Below, in pieces: positions 1-10,568 of a stretch of 64,000 nucleotides of DNA (positions are counted from its first letter, which is position 1; every line of letters starts with the position of its first letter). The stretch covers positions 90,135,029-90,199,028 of the forward strand of contig CM043959.1 of the NCBI GenBank assembly GCA_014529385.2, written 5' to 3'. Origin of the DNA: Adiantum capillus-veneris. Its lineage: Eukaryota > Streptophyta > Polypodiopsida > Polypodiales > Pteridaceae. The notes under the pieces are model-generated. The model saw only the letters and a program-made list of their open reading frames with translations. It did no database searches and was not told where the DNA came from. The translations under genes and the position numbers were made by a program.

Positions 1-611
1 AAGAATATGGATATAATGGTGGGAACTAACGAATTAAATCCATAAAGTTTCTAAAAGGCAAAGAAATGTAGGCCATGATCGAGGCTAAAATGTAAGACAA
101 GAAGTTTTATGTGATCAAAAGTTGAGCACTCAAGTAGGCTATGATTTTCATACTCTCAAATTTTCAAGGGATATAATGTGTATACAAGAAGAGGCTCTCT
201 TGCACTAACTCAATGTCTAGTCTCACATTTAAGGGAGCAAGAGCTAAGACAAATAGTTGGTATTATATAAATTGTGTGTGAGGGAATAGGCTCAAGCATC
301 TAAATGGTCGAATACAATCTGCTCTCTCAAAAAGGAACATGCTTTCATAATTTGGGGAAAGAGGGAGATAAAGATCAATGACATGCATGATGATTCACAA
401 CCTCAATTTTGCGCCATGTACTTCAGTTTAACATAATGGCCAAAACTCTTGCAAAAATTAAGAATTGAGTGACCTTATTCAGCTTTCATTTCATCACATT
501 TTAAGTTGAAAATGACGTGAAAGTGTACACGAACAAATAGTGTGCACCTTATTGTACTAAGTTACGTAAGCATTATTGTGATTAGGTGATGATACAAACC
601 CACAACTACTT
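1..611. other. Stretch without recognisable gene
   Basis: AT-rich sequence with no long open frame, RNA gene or clear repeat that I can recognise. It lies just downstream of the helicase fragment on the minus strand, so it may be decayed 3' sequence of the same transposon. No similarity to later PIF1 motifs could be made out here. Confidence 0.4.
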
Positions 612-1427
612 TTAAATCATACGGTGTTTGGATGGTTTACTATAGGAATTGGGTTTTGTGTCTTGTGCATGCAAGGTTATAGTAGGTATGTCATCGATGG
701 TTTGAAAGACATGGTTGTTGTGGGAGTCTTTGTCTCTGTTTGTGTAAAATAGGTGAGAAAAAATCTTGGGTTCTAGCAAAGGATGCAAGTGGTGTGAGTT
801 TACAATGTGAGTGATATGGTCCACAATGCGTACTCTGTTAAGCATGTTTATGAAGGTTTGATCGTTTTGTCTCATGGTTGTTAGTTTGTAACACTTGACA
901 TGTTGATGCCAATAAGATGGCAAAAGTGTCTCAAGTATTTGAGATTCTGTACTAAATATCCACAAATCTTGTACTAGGATTGCTTGTAATAGTTCCCCAC
1001 ATAAAATGATGTCAGCAACGTTGAATGGTTTGTTGTGTGTTTTCTTTATGGTGCACAAGCAAGAGTCTGCCATTGTGAAGACATTATTTCCAAACAAGGA
1101 TACTTTGTGGAAGAGAACTAGTTGGAGATCTTGGTAAAGCAAAGAAAGTTTGTTGAGATTTTCTGCCATGAGGGAGGTGTTGGTTTCTATTATGAGCAGG
1201 AGGTGAAGCTCCGAGTGGATAGTGATTCCTCCACTATTGAAGGGTGCTTTCCCAATGTATGACATTAGCAGTTGCTTTATCAAGTATGGGCTTGTTTGTG
1301 CTTTGTGATTGTAAACTCGTAGCAATTTTTGTACAATCAACATTAAGGTAAATGTTTTGTATGTTCCCGCACCTCCTATCAAGAAAAGGCTAAGGGGGTC
1401 TATGGGGGCAATGCATTTTCTAAGCAA
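612..1427 (-). pseudogene. PIF1-type helicase fragment, probably from a Helitron-like transposon
   Basis: A 271-residue open frame that matches the N-terminal half of PIF1 helicases of the kind carried by Helitrons. Residues about 11-26 read PLSLFLIGGAGTYKT, the Walker A loop. They are followed by a stretch like the family's GKAAFNIGGTTIHSALHL (here GKAPFNSGGITIHSELHL), then GELLQAILVQD in place of the Walker B-adjacent GDLQQLPPV, and MRQNDQTFINMLNRVR, like the family's MRQ..D..F..LLNR+R. The conserved glycine before the Walker A lysine is a tyrosine and the Walker B region is degraded, so ATPase activity is unlikely. The C-terminal helicase motifs are missing, and no Rep/HUH nuclease or Helitron ends were seen. 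A host PIF1 pseudogene is the alternative, but the GG-x-TIHS-x-LHL style favours a transposon. Confidence 0.72.
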
Positions 1428-2100
1428 GGTGTCATCAAATATTAGTCATTTCTAGAAATGACTCTCTGAAACTTCTTCATGGTAGGCTATGTTTGGTTGA
1501 AGCACATATTTTTGTGGAGTTCTTGTGCAATACCGACATTATTGATAGAAGACCTAGTGGGTCACATATGATTTGTGTGGTCTTGTGCAATATCGACATT
1601 ATTTGAGGAAGAGGTAGTGGAATGAACTTGAGTCATTGAATTTGAGATTGAGCAGTGCTGCATGTAATGGGCAGTGTCCTCAATCATTGTTTATGCATTG
1701 TACTGAGACTTTTCATGGTGATTGTACGCTTATTTTTGTTCATAAACATCTTCCCAAGTGAGCCCGTGCTTAAGGTGGTAGTCTTCATGGTGCATCCATG
1801 GCAAGAAGAAAAGGCATCTCGTGTTTTTTTCTAGTTTTAAAATGCACATATCATATGATTTTTTGTTTCTAGTTTTTTTAACATGGTTTTGTGTTGAGAT
1901 AATTACGATGCCACAAATTCAGCTAGGCATATGGCAGTGAGTTCATGAGGCCTTGTGCAATATTTTTCTATGTTTCTTTGATAGAAAATTTTAGTGTTAT
2001 TTGGTTCCATTTTCTCTAGTATTTTCTTACACTTGAGGAAGCATTGTTTTTTTGTTAAGAGGGTCTGTGTTTATGAAAGTGAACTAGCCTATGGTGCTAT
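1428..2100. other. Stretch without recognisable gene
   Basis: No long open frame. It may contain degraded 5' coding sequence of the helicase fragment on the minus strand, since the reading just upstream of 1427 resembles the lead-in of Helitron helicases only weakly. A near-direct repeat of about 30 bases (TTGTGCAATA.CGACATTATT type) occurs near 1523 and 1585. Nothing else stands out. Confidence 0.35.
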
Positions 2101-2294
2101 GGAGTGGTAGGGAAAGTGCTATGTAGACCACTTGCTACGAGGTAATTTGTTTCATGTTAAGAATTGTGTTGCCCACTTTTCATAGTCTAGAGAGGGACTT
2201 TTTATCTCGCCCAGGACTAAGATTACCTACAAAAATCTATGCTTTTTGGAGCAGTGGATTATTCACCTCAACAAGATCTGGTCCAAAAAGTGGG
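2101..2294 (+). mobile_element. LINE remnant, left part, interrupted by E1
   Basis: The short open frame here contains GLRLPTKIYAFWSSGLFTSTRSGPKSG, which I read as decayed LINE ORF2 sequence from just upstream of the zf-RVT tail. This part alone is weak evidence. It is supported by the other side of the E1 insertion: directly after the GTGGG duplication at 30802 the plus strand continues with a clear LINE zf-RVT-like stretch. The LINE was therefore in place before E1 inserted. The upstream limit is not visible and the coordinate given is approximate. Confidence 0.5.
2290..2294. repeat. Target-site duplication of E1, left copy (GTGGG)
   Basis: The five bases GTGGG directly precede the TGTTTG start of the left LTR. 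The same five directly follow the CAAACA end of the right LTR at 30802-30806. A perfect 5-bp duplication is the normal footprint of Ty3-type integrase and fixes both ends of E1. Confidence 0.93.
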
Positions 2295-3206
2295 TGTTTG
2301 GAGGACGAAGAAACAAGCGGCCGTGTCCAACGAAGGATCATATTTTTTTGAGAAACCATTGTAAAATTCTTTTGTAAGGAAGCATCTCTACGCCGAGAAT
2401 TTGTCAAAGGATTTATGATTATTCTTATGGGAGCAATTGTATATTAGAGAGCCAGTTAGAAGTTTAGGAGCTTATGGCCGGACAAACCATTTGTAAAGAC
2501 CTAATCTATAAAGGTCATTTTTTGTAAGTTTGAACATGATCTTTTTTATGGAAAACTGAGGAGACAACGTACGTTTGAGAGCTCCTTCTTGTTCAAACTT
2601 GTAATCTTCGCCATTGTGGCTACGGTAATCCAAATTCAGATTTGTTTATTGCATCATGTTCCTCTTATCTTGCTCTTCCATTCAATTGTAATCATTCGAG
2701 ATTCAGTGCAGATTTTTAACTACGAGTTTGAGACCTTAAATCACTGTTTTGAGTGTCTAAATGAGTGTTTTATGTTGTTTTGACCCTAGGAGGGGCTTTA
2801 GGGACCCTAAAACGACCCATTAGGATCACCTGTTCGCTGTTTTTGTTGACCTTGTGACAAACGATCGCGATGTTTGTACCTCTCCAGAATGTTGTGACAG
2901 TGATAGGATATGTTCCTAATAATCCCGTGAAGCTTCCACTCAAGTTTCGTGCGATTCCGATATGCTTTGCATGGTAAACGGGCGTGATGACTGTAGAGCT
3001 GTGTAGAAGGACATAGGTAGATTACTTGGCGGCAATGCGTTTGATTTTCTTGTAGAGTTAGTAGTTGCATCTCTTTGAGTTCACTTCATTAGGAATGACA
3101 CCCTAGTGAGTTTCCATGCCTCATTCGAGTCGCTTCCCTTGTATTGATAAGTATGTTAATGCTTGAGAGCTATGCTATGGACGTCCATTGCGGCGACCCG
3201 CAAACA
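2295..3206 (+). repeat. E1 left LTR
   Basis: Starts TGTTTGG and ends CAAACA, and pairs with 29891-30801. It contains a TATAAA box at 2507 and one degenerate copy of the GATCGCGATC palindrome motif at 2861-2882, which is also kept in degenerate form in the right LTR at 30453. Confidence 0.93.
2507..2512 (+). promoter_or_regulatory. Probable TATA box of the E1 left LTR
   Basis: TATAAA about 210 bases into the LTR, in the context CTAATCTATAAAGG. The same sequence is conserved in the right LTR at 30098-30103. The position is plausible for the LTR promoter. No transcription start can be proved from sequence alone. Confidence 0.55.
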
Positions 3207-3225
3207 TTGGCGCCACTGTCGAGGA
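3207..3225 (+). other. E1 primer-binding site, tRNA-Asp type
   Basis: TTGGCGCCACTGTCGAGGA follows the LTR directly. It resembles the TGGCGCCGTTGCCGGGGA site, complementary to the 3' end of plant tRNA-Asp, that is used by Athila/Tat-type elements, with a few differences. E2 at 11532 has a closer match, which supports the reading. Confidence 0.8.
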
Positions 3226-4788
3226 ATGCACCTTAGGTGATGAGTGAGGGAGTGCGCAGTCAAATCCCTTAAAAAATATCAATCCACAAATCCATTTTAC
3301 ACCTCAGTTAGGTTGCTAGACAAGGGTTTAGAGCTTAGTGGAGTCTAGAGCCAGTGGACCGGCTAGATCCTCTCTTAGGAGAATTAGGGAGCTATGAGTG
3401 AGAGTGTTCAAGCATTTTTGCTCTTCAATTTCTCTAATTCGATTGAGTACTGAAATCTCACCCAAAATCCGTCATGTTTGTTTTGTTTGATTCATTTCCT
3501 TATGTTTTTTATAGTTTGGTACTTAGGAGTAGGATAATCAAATCACATTCCAATCAGATTTGGGGCAAAAGTTAGAGTCGAGAAACCAACAAACCATAAC
3601 AGTTACTTTGGCCAAAAATCCATAAGACTCTGAAATTCTGAAAATCTGACCAAACAGGGTTGATATTGATTCAAATCACAAAGTGGTAGCACAAAACACT
3701 AGGAAACACTTGTCATAGGGAGCAGACAAAATTTTTAGATTTGGCCTGGGTACTACGATCGCGATTGGTGTATCTCAGTGTCAGAATTGTACAAGATTTG
3801 AGATGTGCCTTCCTAATAAGATTCTAAACAAGTTTGTCTAAAGCAACCACATCCAAAAACATCAAAAATCAAGGAAATCATGCCACTTGGGTAAAACTAG
3901 CATGACAGACCCAGAAAGTGCAAAATCTTGGCTTTTGGTGATCCAAATGCAAAAAGACTTTGGGGATAGCCTTAAAACATCAGTTTCTACAAGCATGCCA
4001 AATTTGGTCTAATTTGGGCTCAAAAGTACGATCGCGATCGATGTACCTAAGTGCCAGATTTTGACCAGATTTCATATGTGGGATACTCAGGTGTTTAAAA
4101 ACATAAAATTCTAAAGGACCTAGAGCCAGAAATCTCAAAATACCTGTCAAACCATCTGAATGCAGATCCGAGTCAAAAACTGTAAACTGGCTTAGAAATT
4201 GACTTTCAGTAGACCAAAAGACATCAAAACTGGGAAGGAACCATACAGAGGGATAGCATGTACACAGGACAACCCCAGATAGCTTCCAAATCCCTCATCA
4301 AAAACTAAAATCAGATCAAACTGATAGATTCTGGGAAACAGGCACTTCCAACCAAGAACTGGTAAAAACTTGACTTTTTTGAGTCCAAATACAAAAGTGT
4401 CTGACAAGTAGTCTTAAAATAGCCTAGTGAACAAGCTGGTGAAGTTTAATCTAAATTGGGCCCAGAACTATGATCGCGATCGGTGTACCTATGGCCCAGA
4501 TCTAACTCATTTTTGACCTGTTCATAGACCTAGACTATTTAAGATATCAGGAGTTGTCAAAACCCAAATTGGACACACTGTCAATAATCTGCAAGCAAAA
4601 TTGTGTTGAGATCATTGTGAAAGTGTTGAATCTGGTGACAGTTGGAATGATATAAAGATCTCATAGCCATCCAATGTATTCATTTGCAGAGACCGATCAA
4701 GTAACAATCCATGCAGTCGCAGGAATTGGAAGATCGTTCCATCTCCAGGTAAGAGGTTTGGATTCAGTCAGTAAATCCCACTTTTTTC
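3226..4788 (+). other. E1 untranslated leader with repeated palindromes
   Basis: About 1.5 kb without long frames. The core GATCGCGATC or a one-base variant occurs at 3754-3775, 4028-4048 and 4470-4490, each followed by GTGTACCT-like or similar bases and usually preceded by a phrase such as TTTGGCC or TTGGGC. The intervals (about 274 and 442 bp) are near two and three times 140-147 bp. A splice-donor-like CAGGTAAGAG lies near 4747. See findings. Confidence 0.7.
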
Positions 4789-5024
4789 ATGTTTTTGAGA
4801 TCGGGAAAACAAATCAACACCAGACACCTAAATTTAGCGGATCAAACAAGTGTTGTATCAAAGAAGGAGAGTGTAAACCAAGGGATAGTACGACCGTTAA
4901 AGCCGATCCTTGAAGAAGGCATTTCCAATACTTCTTCAGAGAGATCTTTCGAGTATTTCACAGAACACTTGGGACAATCAAAACTAAACAGAAGAGAAAA
5001 CATGGCAGTAGGACCATCAAACCC

Positions 5025-7091
5025 TTGGCCACATTAAAGCTATTGTTCATCAAGTATCAATATGACAACAAGCAAGGTGCCAAGATATACAAAGATGGTA
5101 TGGACCGCTACTGTGTGAAAATAGAAGATAGACCAAGTGAGTTCAGGGACTTAGTGCCTGTGAGCTATAGCGGAGATAGGTACCTAGATGACGAGGGTAT
5201 CATGTACTTGGTAGTCCTAAATCCTAACATTGTAGACAAGTGGGTATTGATGGGCACAAAAGCCAAAATAGACGAGGAACATGAGGAAAAGGCACCAACA
5301 ATGAGCTTACCTAATGCGAGATTAAGGCGAGAAAACGAAACGTTGAGAGTCAACACGGATAATATCTACTTGGGGTTATACAAGTATAATAATGGAGAGC
5401 AAGATCTCTATTATAGATGCGAGAAACCCTATGTTGGAGAGATGACTGAGCGGAAAAGACTTTATGTCTTCACCTACACCGAGGGAGCGGAAACGAAAAT
5501 TGCCGCATACGACAAGTATGGAAGACGATATGCAGCAATCAATAAAAAAGAGTTGGAAGGATATACGTACTTTGGGGGACCACTTCACAAGTATTATGTC
5601 ACTCCGAGCCCACTAAGACCAACACCTACAACTGTCATGCCAGAACCTGTGACCATAGGTGGAGGGAGGACTCATGTAGCTGATTCTTTCAGTCGACCTC
5701 ACTATTCGATGCCAAGCCCCATGGGAACGTTACATTCCAGAGAATCAATGGCTACAAATCAAGGTAGTGCAATTCCTATCTCTACACATATAGCTGTAGG
5801 TCCAACATTTCCAGCCACCCCATCACATTTGCCTCCTAGTAGTAGATTTGGGGCAGGGGAGCCAACGAGAGCAACCTACGACCTCCATGATGTACGAGAA
5901 CCATTAAGTCGAGACACGGGAGCAATGAGATTGATCGCAGACCATAGACGGATCAGGCCATCCCAAGTAGCGAAGTGCATGCCGAAGAAGTATAGCGGAT
6001 CGGGGGATCCATATGCCCATGTATCGCTCTTTAAGCAAGTCTTAAGAGCAGAACAGATCACTGATTTCCATACTCAATACGAGGGATTCGGGCTGACCTT
6101 GGAAGGGACGGTCTTAACATGGTTTCAACCTTTAAACCCTGAAACTTGTCCAAAACATGTATTGCGCGAGTTCGCGGAAGAATTCTCAAAACAGGGTATA
6201 AAGAATAATATTGTATCGCAGATATATGCTTTTAAACAACGGGAGAGTGAAAAAGTGAAGGAAGCAACCTTGATATTCAAGCAATACATTGAGAGGTGCC
6301 CGAGGAGGGAATTACCACAGGACGAGAGATTGTCTGTGCTCTTCGTTGAAGGACTTAGGAATGAAACCTTGAAAAAGGACCTTCACTTGAAGGCCTGTAG
6401 CACATTTCAACAGGTTACAAGGGAAGCATTATATCTTGTCGATAACTGCAAAGCATATGGGGAAGTGTCAGAGGATACTAATTCAATAACCAGTGGCTCT
6501 TCATCTATTAAAAGCGAACCCTCTACCAAGAAAGATGATCAGGCGTCCTTGATGCCGACAGCTGATCAAATGATAGAAGAGGTAACTAAGAGAATGCAGC
6601 AACATATGAGATCAAATCCAGTGATGAGACAGTCTCATACGAGGAAGTGTGACATATGTGGGGGGGATCATCCGACGCCGTGGTGCACACAACAGCTGAA
6701 AGCACCAGTTGAGAATGGACGAGTACTGAAATGGTGCGCCATAGAGCAAAAATGGACAAATCATAGCAGGGAAGAGTGTCTTTATAACAAAAACTATGTG
6801 AGGGAAAGACCGTATGGACCTCCAGCAGGACCATCCCAACCACCTCCTCCAAGATATCAAGTTGGACAAAATATGAATCTGGTAGCAAGAGCAGACAGAC
6901 CTCAACCTGTGTTGGGTCAACAACCTCCATTACCACAGGAAAATAGAGCCATGATTAGGTATGCTCCACCTTGTGAATCATCACCCAGAACAAATAGTAC
7001 ACTTCAAGTTTCTTATTATGAGGAACCGAATGAGTCGTACGCAACAGAACCTGAATCACAAATGTACGCAGACGAAGCCTATCAACCGTGA
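5025..7091 (+). CDS. E1 Gag: N-terminal small-repeat domain, capsid, zinc knuckles
   Basis: A 688-residue open frame. Residues about 1-200 hold the small repeat shared by the elements here, for example RYLDDEGIMYLVV and YDKYGRRYAAI (Y-x-D-x-x-G-x-x-Y type). Residues about 305-480 match the plant retrotransposon Gag/capsid family (RRIRPSQVAKCMPKKYSG, DPYAHVSLFKQ, WFQPL, then the EEFSKQGI and FKQ stretches). Zinc-knuckle-like CDICGGDHPTPWC lies near 540-553 and a second Cys/His cluster near 570-586, followed by a proline-rich tail. E6 (61245-60727, minus) is clearly homologous to residues about 25-200. Similarity between E1 and E6 also covers sequence upstream of this methionine (the ESVNQ...PILE stretch near 4865-4940), so translation probably begins earlier, near 4789. 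Confidence 0.85.
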   Translation: MATLKLLFIKYQYDNKQGAKIYKDGMDRYCVKIEDRPSEFRDLVPVSYSGDRYLDDEGIMYLVVLNPNIVDKWVLMGTKAKIDEEHEEKAPTMSLPNARLRRENETLRVNTDNIYLGLYKYNNGEQDLYYRCEKPYVGEMTERKRLYVFTYTEGAETKIAAYDKYGRRYAAINKKELEGYTYFGGPLHKYYVTPSPLRPTPTTVMPEPVTIGGGRTHVADSFSRPHYSMPSPMGTLHSRESMATNQGSAIPISTHIAVGPTFPATPSHLPPSSRFGAGEPTRATYDLHDVREPLSRDTGAMRLIADHRRIRPSQVAKCMPKKYSGSGDPYAHVSLFKQVLRAEQITDFHTQYEGFGLTLEGTVLTWFQPLNPETCPKHVLREFAEEFSKQGIKNNIVSQIYAFKQRESEKVKEATLIFKQYIERCPRRELPQDERLSVLFVEGLRNETLKKDLHLKACSTFQQVTREALYLVDNCKAYGEVSEDTNSITSGSSSIKSEPSTKKDDQASLMPTADQMIEEVTKRMQQHMRSNPVMRQSHTRKCDICGGDHPTPWCTQQLKAPVENGRVLKWCAIEQKWTNHSREECLYNKNYVRERPYGPPAGPSQPPPPRYQVGQNMNLVARADRPQPVLGQQPPLPQENRAMIRYAPPCESSPRTNSTLQVSYYEEPNESYATEPESQMYADEAYQP

Positions 7092-7261
7092 GGAAATAGT
7101 GAGGGTATGGCACCACCAACGTATGTAGCACAACCTTCGAGAGATCAATATTTGGTAGAAGAATGAACGTTAATGTTCATTGCGAACCAGAATTACGAAC
7201 CTAGAGGATATCCTAATAAAGCAGGACAACCTATGGGACCACCTCCTCAAAATCAACCACC

Positions 7262-7420
7262 AATTGGATAGTGCTATAACTGTGGAAGTACGGATCATTG
7301 GGAGCGTAACTGCCCTTTCAAAGGCAAAAGAGTGAAAATTTTTGGGTTTTGTGATGGATGTGGTGTGAATCACATATTGCCAGATTGCCCAAAGAATCCG
7401 AACAACAAGGGAAAAGCAAC
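7262..7420 (+). other. E1 Gag C-terminal zinc knuckles
   Basis: Two Cys/His clusters lie close together: CYNCGSTDHWERNC near 7271, the classical CX2CX4HX4C retroviral knuckle that binds RNA, then CDGCGVNHILPDC near 7351, a CX2CX3HX4C form. The second type recurs in E2 (CYGCGINHLIPNC) and E4 (CLECGITHLIPDC), so it marks the whole group of related elements. Confidence 0.75.
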
Positions 7421-9134
7421 TATGAATATTGTGGGGGTGATACCAAGTGCAAGCAGCGGATCAGAAACTGATCCCATGATCCAAATCAATGCAATAACCA
7501 GAGTCCAAGCCAAGGACTTAGGGATAAACGAGCCCTTGGAGGAAAAGGTCGAGTTGACGATACCCACAGAGAATGAGAATTTATCCGTGAGAACCCAACG
7601 AAAATCCTGGAAGGTGAAACGAGATAGGATGAAAACAAGAAGGTTGAAAACCCAAATTGCCATGCAAAACGAATTGCATGAAACAAAGGAGCAACTGAAA
7701 CAAGAGAGAGAGAGAGAGAGAGAGAGTAAAACTGTTGAGGTTAACAACAAACCAATGAAAGAGTTCTCAGGGGGATCAGTCTTGGATGAGAAAGTGCTAG
7801 AGCCGTTAGATGCTCTATTACAAGCGTGCGAAGCAAGGCTAAAAACAAACCAAACCTTAGAGCAAAGATGGTTAACTTATCCTCAATCAAAAGTGGAAAC
7901 AAAGAGTTTAGAAATGTGTAAACACCTCATTGAAGCAGCCCAGGTGTTGATGGAACCTAAGGTGGTTAGAACCCCAGAACAAGAAGTGCCGATTCACAAA
8001 GAGCGAGAAAAACTAAAAATCGATGAACCAAAACAAGTAAATGGACCCAGGCCTGAAACGATATTGTCACTAGATCACCGAATGGTGCCGAACACGACTG
8101 ATGATGCTAAGTCAATGACGATAATGCCAATTCCAGAAGTTGAAGAACAGTGGCCACAACACTTATGGAAAACCATTAGAAACAGAAAGAACAGAAGCGT
8201 GACGTTAAAATCTGCTCCAATTCTTGAAATTAACCTGGATAACGGATTTTATCCAGCCGATATACAATCGTTGTATGGGGATGCGGGAAAAGAGGTTTCG
8301 GTGGAAAGAAAAGCCCAGTCCTTGAAAACCCTGCCTTCATTTATAGGTGAACACGAGGCACAATCGGAGATAAGGTTAGTTCCATCTCAAATGAGAACTA
8401 TTCCACATATAATTGACTCAAAAAGTCTTCAAGAGATGCTGTCGACACCTATAACATGCACAATCACGCTGTCCGAACTCTTGAGAGTCAGACCACACTT
8501 GTGGGAAGACATGGGGAGACATTTGGAGCAAAAAGGAGTAAAGATACCTCTTCAGACAAACCCTATGGGAGAAGAAAACAAACGGGAAGGTCAACCGAAA
8601 GCCCAACCAATGCCCATAAACAAGGTCGGAGATTACTGTGAAGGCGAGGAGGGTAATACAACCTTACCTGTTGAATATCAGGATATAAAAACGATAGCTA
8701 TCCTAGACAGTGGAGCGGGAGTGGTGATTGCTACAAAGAAAATCTGGGAGAAATGGGGCCGTCCAGCTCTTAGAAAAACGAGAATGAAACTGCAACTCGC
8801 AGATGGGTATGTAGAGAGACCATTGGGAATCCTAGACCAAATAGTTGTAACTTCGTGTGGAATTAACTATGAGCACACCTTTGCTATGGTGGATTTCAAG
8901 AAAACGAACAACTTCGACATTATTTTGGGACGACCTTTTATGCATCAACTCAAAATGATACAAGATTGGGGGTACGACCAAATCTACCTGAGGCACGAAG
9001 AGCTAGTAACGAAAATCAACATGAAGGATCACAGCTATAGAGATGTTGCAAAAACACCAGTGCAAGAATTTACTTCAACCACTGTAAATGAAAAAGAAAT
9101 ACCTGCATGGATGCAAACGAAAGCGCATGTCTAG
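7332..9134 (+). CDS. E1 aspartyl protease with long N-terminal region
   Basis: A 600-residue open frame. It starts inside the second zinc knuckle, passes through a charged, probably coiled-coil stretch (residues about 95-135, including an Arg-Glu run encoded by an (AG)12 microsatellite at 7703-7726), and ends in a retroviral-type aspartyl protease. Catalytic DSG is at residues 459-461 (AILDSGAGVVIA) and the flap-to-core signature DIILGRPFM near 529-537. The protease would cut the polyprotein during particle maturation. E4 has the same arrangement (46698-44446, minus), with high similarity through KTMAIL, DIILGRPFM and DHSYRDV. Confidence 0.87.
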   Translation: MKIFGFCDGCGVNHILPDCPKNPNNKGKATMNIVGVIPSASSGSETDPMIQINAITRVQAKDLGINEPLEEKVELTIPTENENLSVRTQRKSWKVKRDRMKTRRLKTQIAMQNELHETKEQLKQERERERESKTVEVNNKPMKEFSGGSVLDEKVLEPLDALLQACEARLKTNQTLEQRWLTYPQSKVETKSLEMCKHLIEAAQVLMEPKVVRTPEQEVPIHKEREKLKIDEPKQVNGPRPETILSLDHRMVPNTTDDAKSMTIMPIPEVEEQWPQHLWKTIRNRKNRSVTLKSAPILEINLDNGFYPADIQSLYGDAGKEVSVERKAQSLKTLPSFIGEHEAQSEIRLVPSQMRTIPHIIDSKSLQEMLSTPITCTITLSELLRVRPHLWEDMGRHLEQKGVKIPLQTNPMGEENKREGQPKAQPMPINKVGDYCEGEEGNTTLPVEYQDIKTIAILDSGAGVVIATKKIWEKWGRPALRKTRMKLQLADGYVERPLGILDQIVVTSCGINYEHTFAMVDFKKTNNFDIILGRPFMHQLKMIQDWGYDQIYLRHEELVTKINMKDHSYRDVAKTPVQEFTSTTVNEKEIPAWMQTKAHV

Positions 9135-9794
9135 ATGTGTGGAGCATCTGATTGTGGAGACATAATCAAAGAGGAATGCGTTTTGGAAAGATCCATAGAA
9201 GACAAGGCTTATCTCCCAGAACCTTTCCCTGAACATTTATTTGAGCCATTCAGGTGGACTCAAATATTGTCAACCTTGGATGTATGTGTTAACAAATGCA
9301 CACCTACAAAATTTTGTGACGAAGAAGGATACGACCTAGTAACGTTGCAAATGGCTAATGTCATCTTTGAGTCAGGATCGGAGAGCGAGGAACAAGAAGA
9401 ACCACCACGTGAGACCGAGTGTAAAAGAATCATTGATGAAATATCTGTAGTGAATGATAGGAATCGAACAAAGGAGGAATTCACGGACTCACTAAGCGGC
9501 GACCTTCCATCACTGGATGATGAAATCCAACTGATAGAGGCTGATGATGAGAGATCAAGTGCGTCAGAGACGAATAGGACATACAGGTCGAGACAGGATA
9601 GGTTTTACGAGTTTCCTAACCAAAAACCTAGTCGCCAGGAGCGGTATAAATCCAAGAGAACAAGAAAATCAAGGGCGAATAAGCATAATCCGATGCCTCT
9701 TGTCAATGACAGAATAGGATATCTAAAGCTTGTCAAAGCTGATGATTCTGTCAAAGACGAGATCACTGGTCGGTTTATCAAAACTAAACCATGA
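9135..9794 (+). CDS. E1 acidic linker between protease and RT
   Basis: A 219-residue open frame starting MCGASDCGDIIKEEC, with PEPFPEHLFEPFRW and LDVCVNKCTPTKFCDEEGYD, then an acidic, Ser/Glu-rich part and a basic Arg/Lys-rich end. E4 carries the same segment inside its protease frame (MCGASQCG...PEPFPEEELEPFGW...FCDENGYD), so the block is conserved between families and lies directly C-terminal of the protease. It has no recognised fold. Its cysteine pairs could bind metal, which is only a guess. Confidence 0.65.
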   Translation: MCGASDCGDIIKEECVLERSIEDKAYLPEPFPEHLFEPFRWTQILSTLDVCVNKCTPTKFCDEEGYDLVTLQMANVIFESGSESEEQEEPPRETECKRIIDEISVVNDRNRTKEEFTDSLSGDLPSLDDEIQLIEADDERSSASETNRTYRSRQDRFYEFPNQKPSRQERYKSKRTRKSRANKHNPMPLVNDRIGYLKLVKADDSVKDEITGRFIKTKP

Positions 9795-9866
9795 AAAAAC
9801 AACAAGAAGATCAGACACAAAAAGCAAACGACTAAGTCGCGGGAAGGGGGGGAAACAGGGTCTGGA

Positions 9867-10568
9867 ATGACCAAAACAGAGAGGAAAACGGAGTACAATA
9901 AGCTCAAGCGAACCCTTAGAGACATATGGACAACTGACTTTGAAACAAATGAGGACACGAGTTCTAACAAGATGGTTGCACCGTCACATTATAAGAAGTA
10001 TACCATACAAGATAGGAAAATCATAGTGCAACAACCAATGAGGGAATTGAAGAAACCGGGTACATCATACGACGGTCCTGAAAAAGACAAACGAATAGAT
10101 CCAACGGAGCTAGGAGAAGATCCAAAACCTGCTTATATTGCCATGGATCCTACTGAAGAAGAGGAAAAGCTTTTGGTAGATACTCTTAAACATTATAGAG
10201 ATGTGTTTGCATGGTCATACAAAGACCTTAAGGGGGTGGATCCAAGTATCTGTCAACATGTCACAATACCCCTTAAGAATGATGCCAAACCTAGCAGACA
10301 ATGTCCCTATACTTACAATGAAACGTTTGCAAACCTAAAGAGGCATTGTAAGTTTATCAAGGAGGAGATAGATAAACGTTTGTCAACTATCAAGGAGGAG
10401 ATAGATAAACTTAAAGAGGCATAGTTTATTTACAACATTGAGCACACCGATTGGGTTTCATCTATTGTGGTGGTCCCAAAGAAGAATGGAAAATTAAGAG
10501 TGTGCATCAATCTCAAGAAAGTAAACGCTGCTACAATTCGGGACAACTATCCCCTACCCATTACTGAT
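9867..10568 (+). pseudogene. E1 reverse transcriptase, N-terminal part (left of nested E2)
   Basis: Sequence typical of the approach to Ty3-type RT: LKHYRDVFAWSYKDLKGVDPS, then VTIPLKNDAKPSRQ, and from 10467 the fingers motif VVPKKNGKLRVCINLKKVN and DNYPLPIT. A short tandem duplication with a 33-base period lies at about 10355-10420. The coding region is interrupted by E2 at 10568 and RT sequence resumes at 20329. Decayed. Confidence 0.85.
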
